64,000 bases of DNA, taken from assembly GCA_019054805.1 (NCBI GenBank), contig JAHQIY010000004.1, positions 4,836,001-4,900,000 of the forward strand, in the 5' to 3' direction. The notes under the pieces were generated by a model that was not told where the DNA came from, did no database searches, and was given only the letters and a program-made list of their open reading frames with translations. This stretch comes from Brachionus manjavacas (Eukaryota > Rotifera > Eurotatoria > Ploima > Brachionidae). Both the position numbers and the translations under genes were made by a program. Each line of letters opens with the position of its first letter. Positions within the stretch are counted from its first letter, which is position 1. Shown piece by piece: positions 61,456 to 64,000 of the stretch.

Positions 61456-63565
61456 TAAAAGCTTAGTAATGTATAATGTTGGAGAAATTGTTTCAGAAAT
61501 TTAAGCTAAAATAATGATACTTTCATCAATTTTATTTTTTTGAAAAACTGTAAACATATACTGTTAATCAAAATTAATTCTCGAGGGTCATTGTTAAAGC
61601 TTTAATTGCTATCAATTTTCATCAATTGCTTTTAGATGAATATTCTTCAACTATCTAAAAATGAATTTTAATCTTAAAAATGATATAAGACAAAATCGAT
61701 TAAACCCAAAAAAATATGCATCCTGATTTTTTCTTGAAATTAAATGCTCCTTGAGTAAAAAACACGATAACAAAAAACAATTTTCTAATAGAACTTAGCA
61801 GCAATTTAAAAACTTGATTATAAAAAATCTTTAATTGTGATCTGATTTTGTTGTTAATTTATTTTTTTAAAAAAGTAAAAAATCTCTGGCTTATATCATA
61901 TGTATAAACAAAAATTATTTTAGTTTTATAATTTAAATAATCAAATGTAAAAGTCATAATTAAATAGATTAATTGTCCATCTTGAAATTTAAATCTATTT
62001 TCATATTTCCTGGCCCAAATTTAAAATTTACCTAGTTATTATTGATTTTGAAAGATGAATAATTAAAAAAAAATTAAATTGAATGCTTTAATCAGTAGTT
62101 TAAATAAAGACTGATTTTTAATAAAATTTAAACAAAGCTAAATATTTTATTTGATAAACTTAACGAAGCAAATCAGTAATCGGTATTTTCGAAATTAATT
62201 AGAAATACATTTTAAAAAAGAGAGCCTAGATTTATTTTATTTTTGAAGACTTGAGTATAATTAAATAATCAATCTTGTTTTTTTTTTAAGAGGCATAACA
62301 ATATAATCAGAATTTTTTTCACAAGAAGCATTTTTTTAATGAGCCTAATGCTGTATAAATTTTTAGTCCCTATAAATGAGAGTATCTTTTCCAGGGAAAT
62401 AAAACTTAGCTCCGTTGTCAATCAATTTAAAATTAAATTGACAGCTTGTCTATTTTTTAATCAAAGTTTAATTTTAAAAACAATTATTTAATAAGAAAAA
62501 CTTTATTTTGATAGAAAAAAATGAAAATCTCACTAATTGCGTTGTTTTAATTCTATTTAGAAATGTGGAACAGTACCAATTTTTATCGATTGAATAGCTA
62601 AACTTTTTTTTAATCGAATTCTTGCTCAAAAAATTTAAAACTGCGAAATCAAAATCTTGTTAATGCTTTTGTGAATTTCAATTAACGAAATTTGAAAATA
62701 AATGAATTATTAAAATGGAGTTTTTGAATTTTTTTCAGTATTTTTACATTTATTTTTTTGAGATAACCATTTGTCAATACTAATAAATAATATCAGTCAA
62801 AAATATTAGAGTATTATTTTGCTTCCTTTTTAAAAAAAATATTAATATAGCGCAAATTTGGATGAAATATTGAAATTCTCATTTTACATTATTGCTAAAA
62901 AATTATTCCCAATAAATTTGATTAATAAAGTTTTCTAATAAATAAAGATTTGTTTTTAAAAATAGCTTAATATGAAGTATATTGATTTTTTTGCTGTTTT
63001 GAAATGTGTTATTCAGGTTTCTGAATAAGTCGGTTTTAACATTAATTTTTTTTTAAAAAACATCTTAATGATTAATCTTTTTAAAAATGTAGCATCTCTT
63101 TTAAAACCGTCGAAGCTTTTATGACTGCTTTGTGGCTTCTTTATCTTATTTGTAAACTTATCTAGTCACGTAATTTAATAAAAATATATTTTTTTTGTTA
63201 TGGAATCATAGATTTTCAATAAGTCCCTTTCTTTTCATAAACGAATCATTAAATTAAAAAAAAATTCAAGAAATTATGTTTTCATGTTCTCTTTTTATTT
63301 TGATTGAAAAATTCTACTCTATCCCAAAAATACTTGGCTGAAAACAACTCAGTTCATATTCATATTCAAATCAGTCGTTTGTCCTTAAAAACTTTATCTA
63401 ATGGAATGAAAAATTTACAATATCAAAAATTTTTGATCAAATGGATGGAAAGTTTGTTCTTTATGCATGCTCGTGAAAGTTAAAATAAAGCCTCATTATT
63501 ATAAATTAAAAATTGTGGATTTTAAAAATTAATTGATAATAAAAACTCTATTAGAGAAATTAAAA
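61456..63565. other. AT-rich intergenic region
   Basis: No supported feature apart from the presumed promoter of the gene starting at 63566. Confidence 0.4.
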
Positions 63566-64000
63566 ATGCAAAAGACTCTTGATTCCAGTGGAAATCAATC
63601 AAACTCAAACAACGTTGAACAATTGATATTTCGTCTGCTTTCTAAGATAGCATCCACCTATAATTTAAATGAACAAGCTAGATATAAATTTGTCAAAGAT
63701 CAATTTACATATGTTGGAAAACTTTTAAGCTATGACGCTTACTCGTCATCCAAGGACACTCTAGAAATAGCTGCACGAATAAAAAAAAAACGTAGCTTTT
63801 ATTTTTAATTATTAAACTATTCCTAATTTAATTTTGTTAGTGGTGTCTCAAAAGAAAACCGACATAGCCTTTAACTTTCAGGAACTTGAAGCCAAATTTA
63901 ACAAACAAGTAAATGGGTCTAAATTTTGAATCAAAAATCACTTTTGTTTTTAAAGAAAATTTTGAAAAATCATGCTGCAATTCTGGAATTTTTTTTTGCA
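63566..64000 (+). CDS. TUBGCP3: Gamma-tubulin complex component 3-like, N-terminal part
   Basis: The gene runs off the window. Exons 63566-63791, 63841-63908 and 63956 onward are inferred, with introns of 47-49 bp and joined frames. Exon 1 encodes EQLIFRLLSKIASTYN and LEIAARIKKK; exon 2 continues LVSQKKTDIAFNFQELEAKF; exon 3 starts KILKNHAAILEFFFA. This order, an IKKxL basic stretch, a FxELxxKx helix and a VLKN..ILxxLxS-like helix, resembles the N-terminus of GCP3, a core subunit of the gamma-tubulin ring complex that nucleates microtubules. The diagnostic GRIP domains lie outside the window, so GCP2 or another family member cannot be excluded. The upstream in-frame TTG at 63533 was not used as start. 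Confidence 0.6.

Overview
This is an animal nuclear genome window: very AT-rich, with spliceosomal GT..AG introns (most about 50 bp, a few of 2-3 kb), conserved metazoan genes, and many decayed non-LTR retrotransposons and cut-and-paste DNA transposons. Ciliary genes (CFAP99, the kinesin-2 subunit KAP3), a PEP phosphomutase close to the mollusc type and the tiny introns fit a small spiralian invertebrate. A monogonont rotifer is my best guess, but the species is inferred, not shown.

Layout. 1-1.26 kb: 3' half of a LINE. 4.4-7.6 kb (+): a PWWP protein that also carries a pipsqueak/CENP-B type DNA-binding region. 9-21.6 kb: a transposon graveyard with LINE pieces of several families, a hAT end, a MULE-like element and a relative, a Merlin element with an 8-bp target duplication, fold-back elements and inverted 9-bp repeat arrays. 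21.9-24.1 kb (+): CFAP99. 26.3-34.0 kb (+): NSD-type histone methyltransferase with two long introns. 34.8-37.3 kb: a LINE between two copies of a short repeat, itself hit by a near-perfect palindromic MITE. 38.1-39.4 kb (-): a second pipsqueak/CENP-B gene. 39.8-42.6 kb (+): RFC1. 43.6-45.9 kb: LINE pieces. 46.3-49.7 kb (-): KAP3. 49.9-51.0 kb (-): PEP phosphomutase. 52.0-54.3 kb (-): myosin regulatory light chain with three pairs of alternative exons. 57.8-59.6 kb (-): a possible exon and a KCTD-like BTB gene. 63.6 kb to the end (+): first exons of a TUBGCP3-like gene.

The genes do not form one pathway. CFAP99, KAP3 and TUBGCP3 concern microtubules and cilia. NSD, the PWWP protein and its paralogue concern chromatin. 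RFC1 loads the replication clamp. PEP phosphomutase makes the carbon-phosphorus bond of phosphonates.

Two signals stand out. First, the myosin light chain gene has three duplicated exon pairs. Each pair has exactly equal length and none is a multiple of three, which predicts mutually exclusive splicing and up to eight isoforms. Second, the DNA-binding regions of two inverted paralogous genes 32 kb apart are about 99 percent identical over 363 bp, synonymous sites included, while flanking sequence has diverged. This points to recent gene conversion or domain transfer. All exon boundaries were placed by eye from splice consensus, reading frame and family similarity recalled from memory; no alignment or database search was run.
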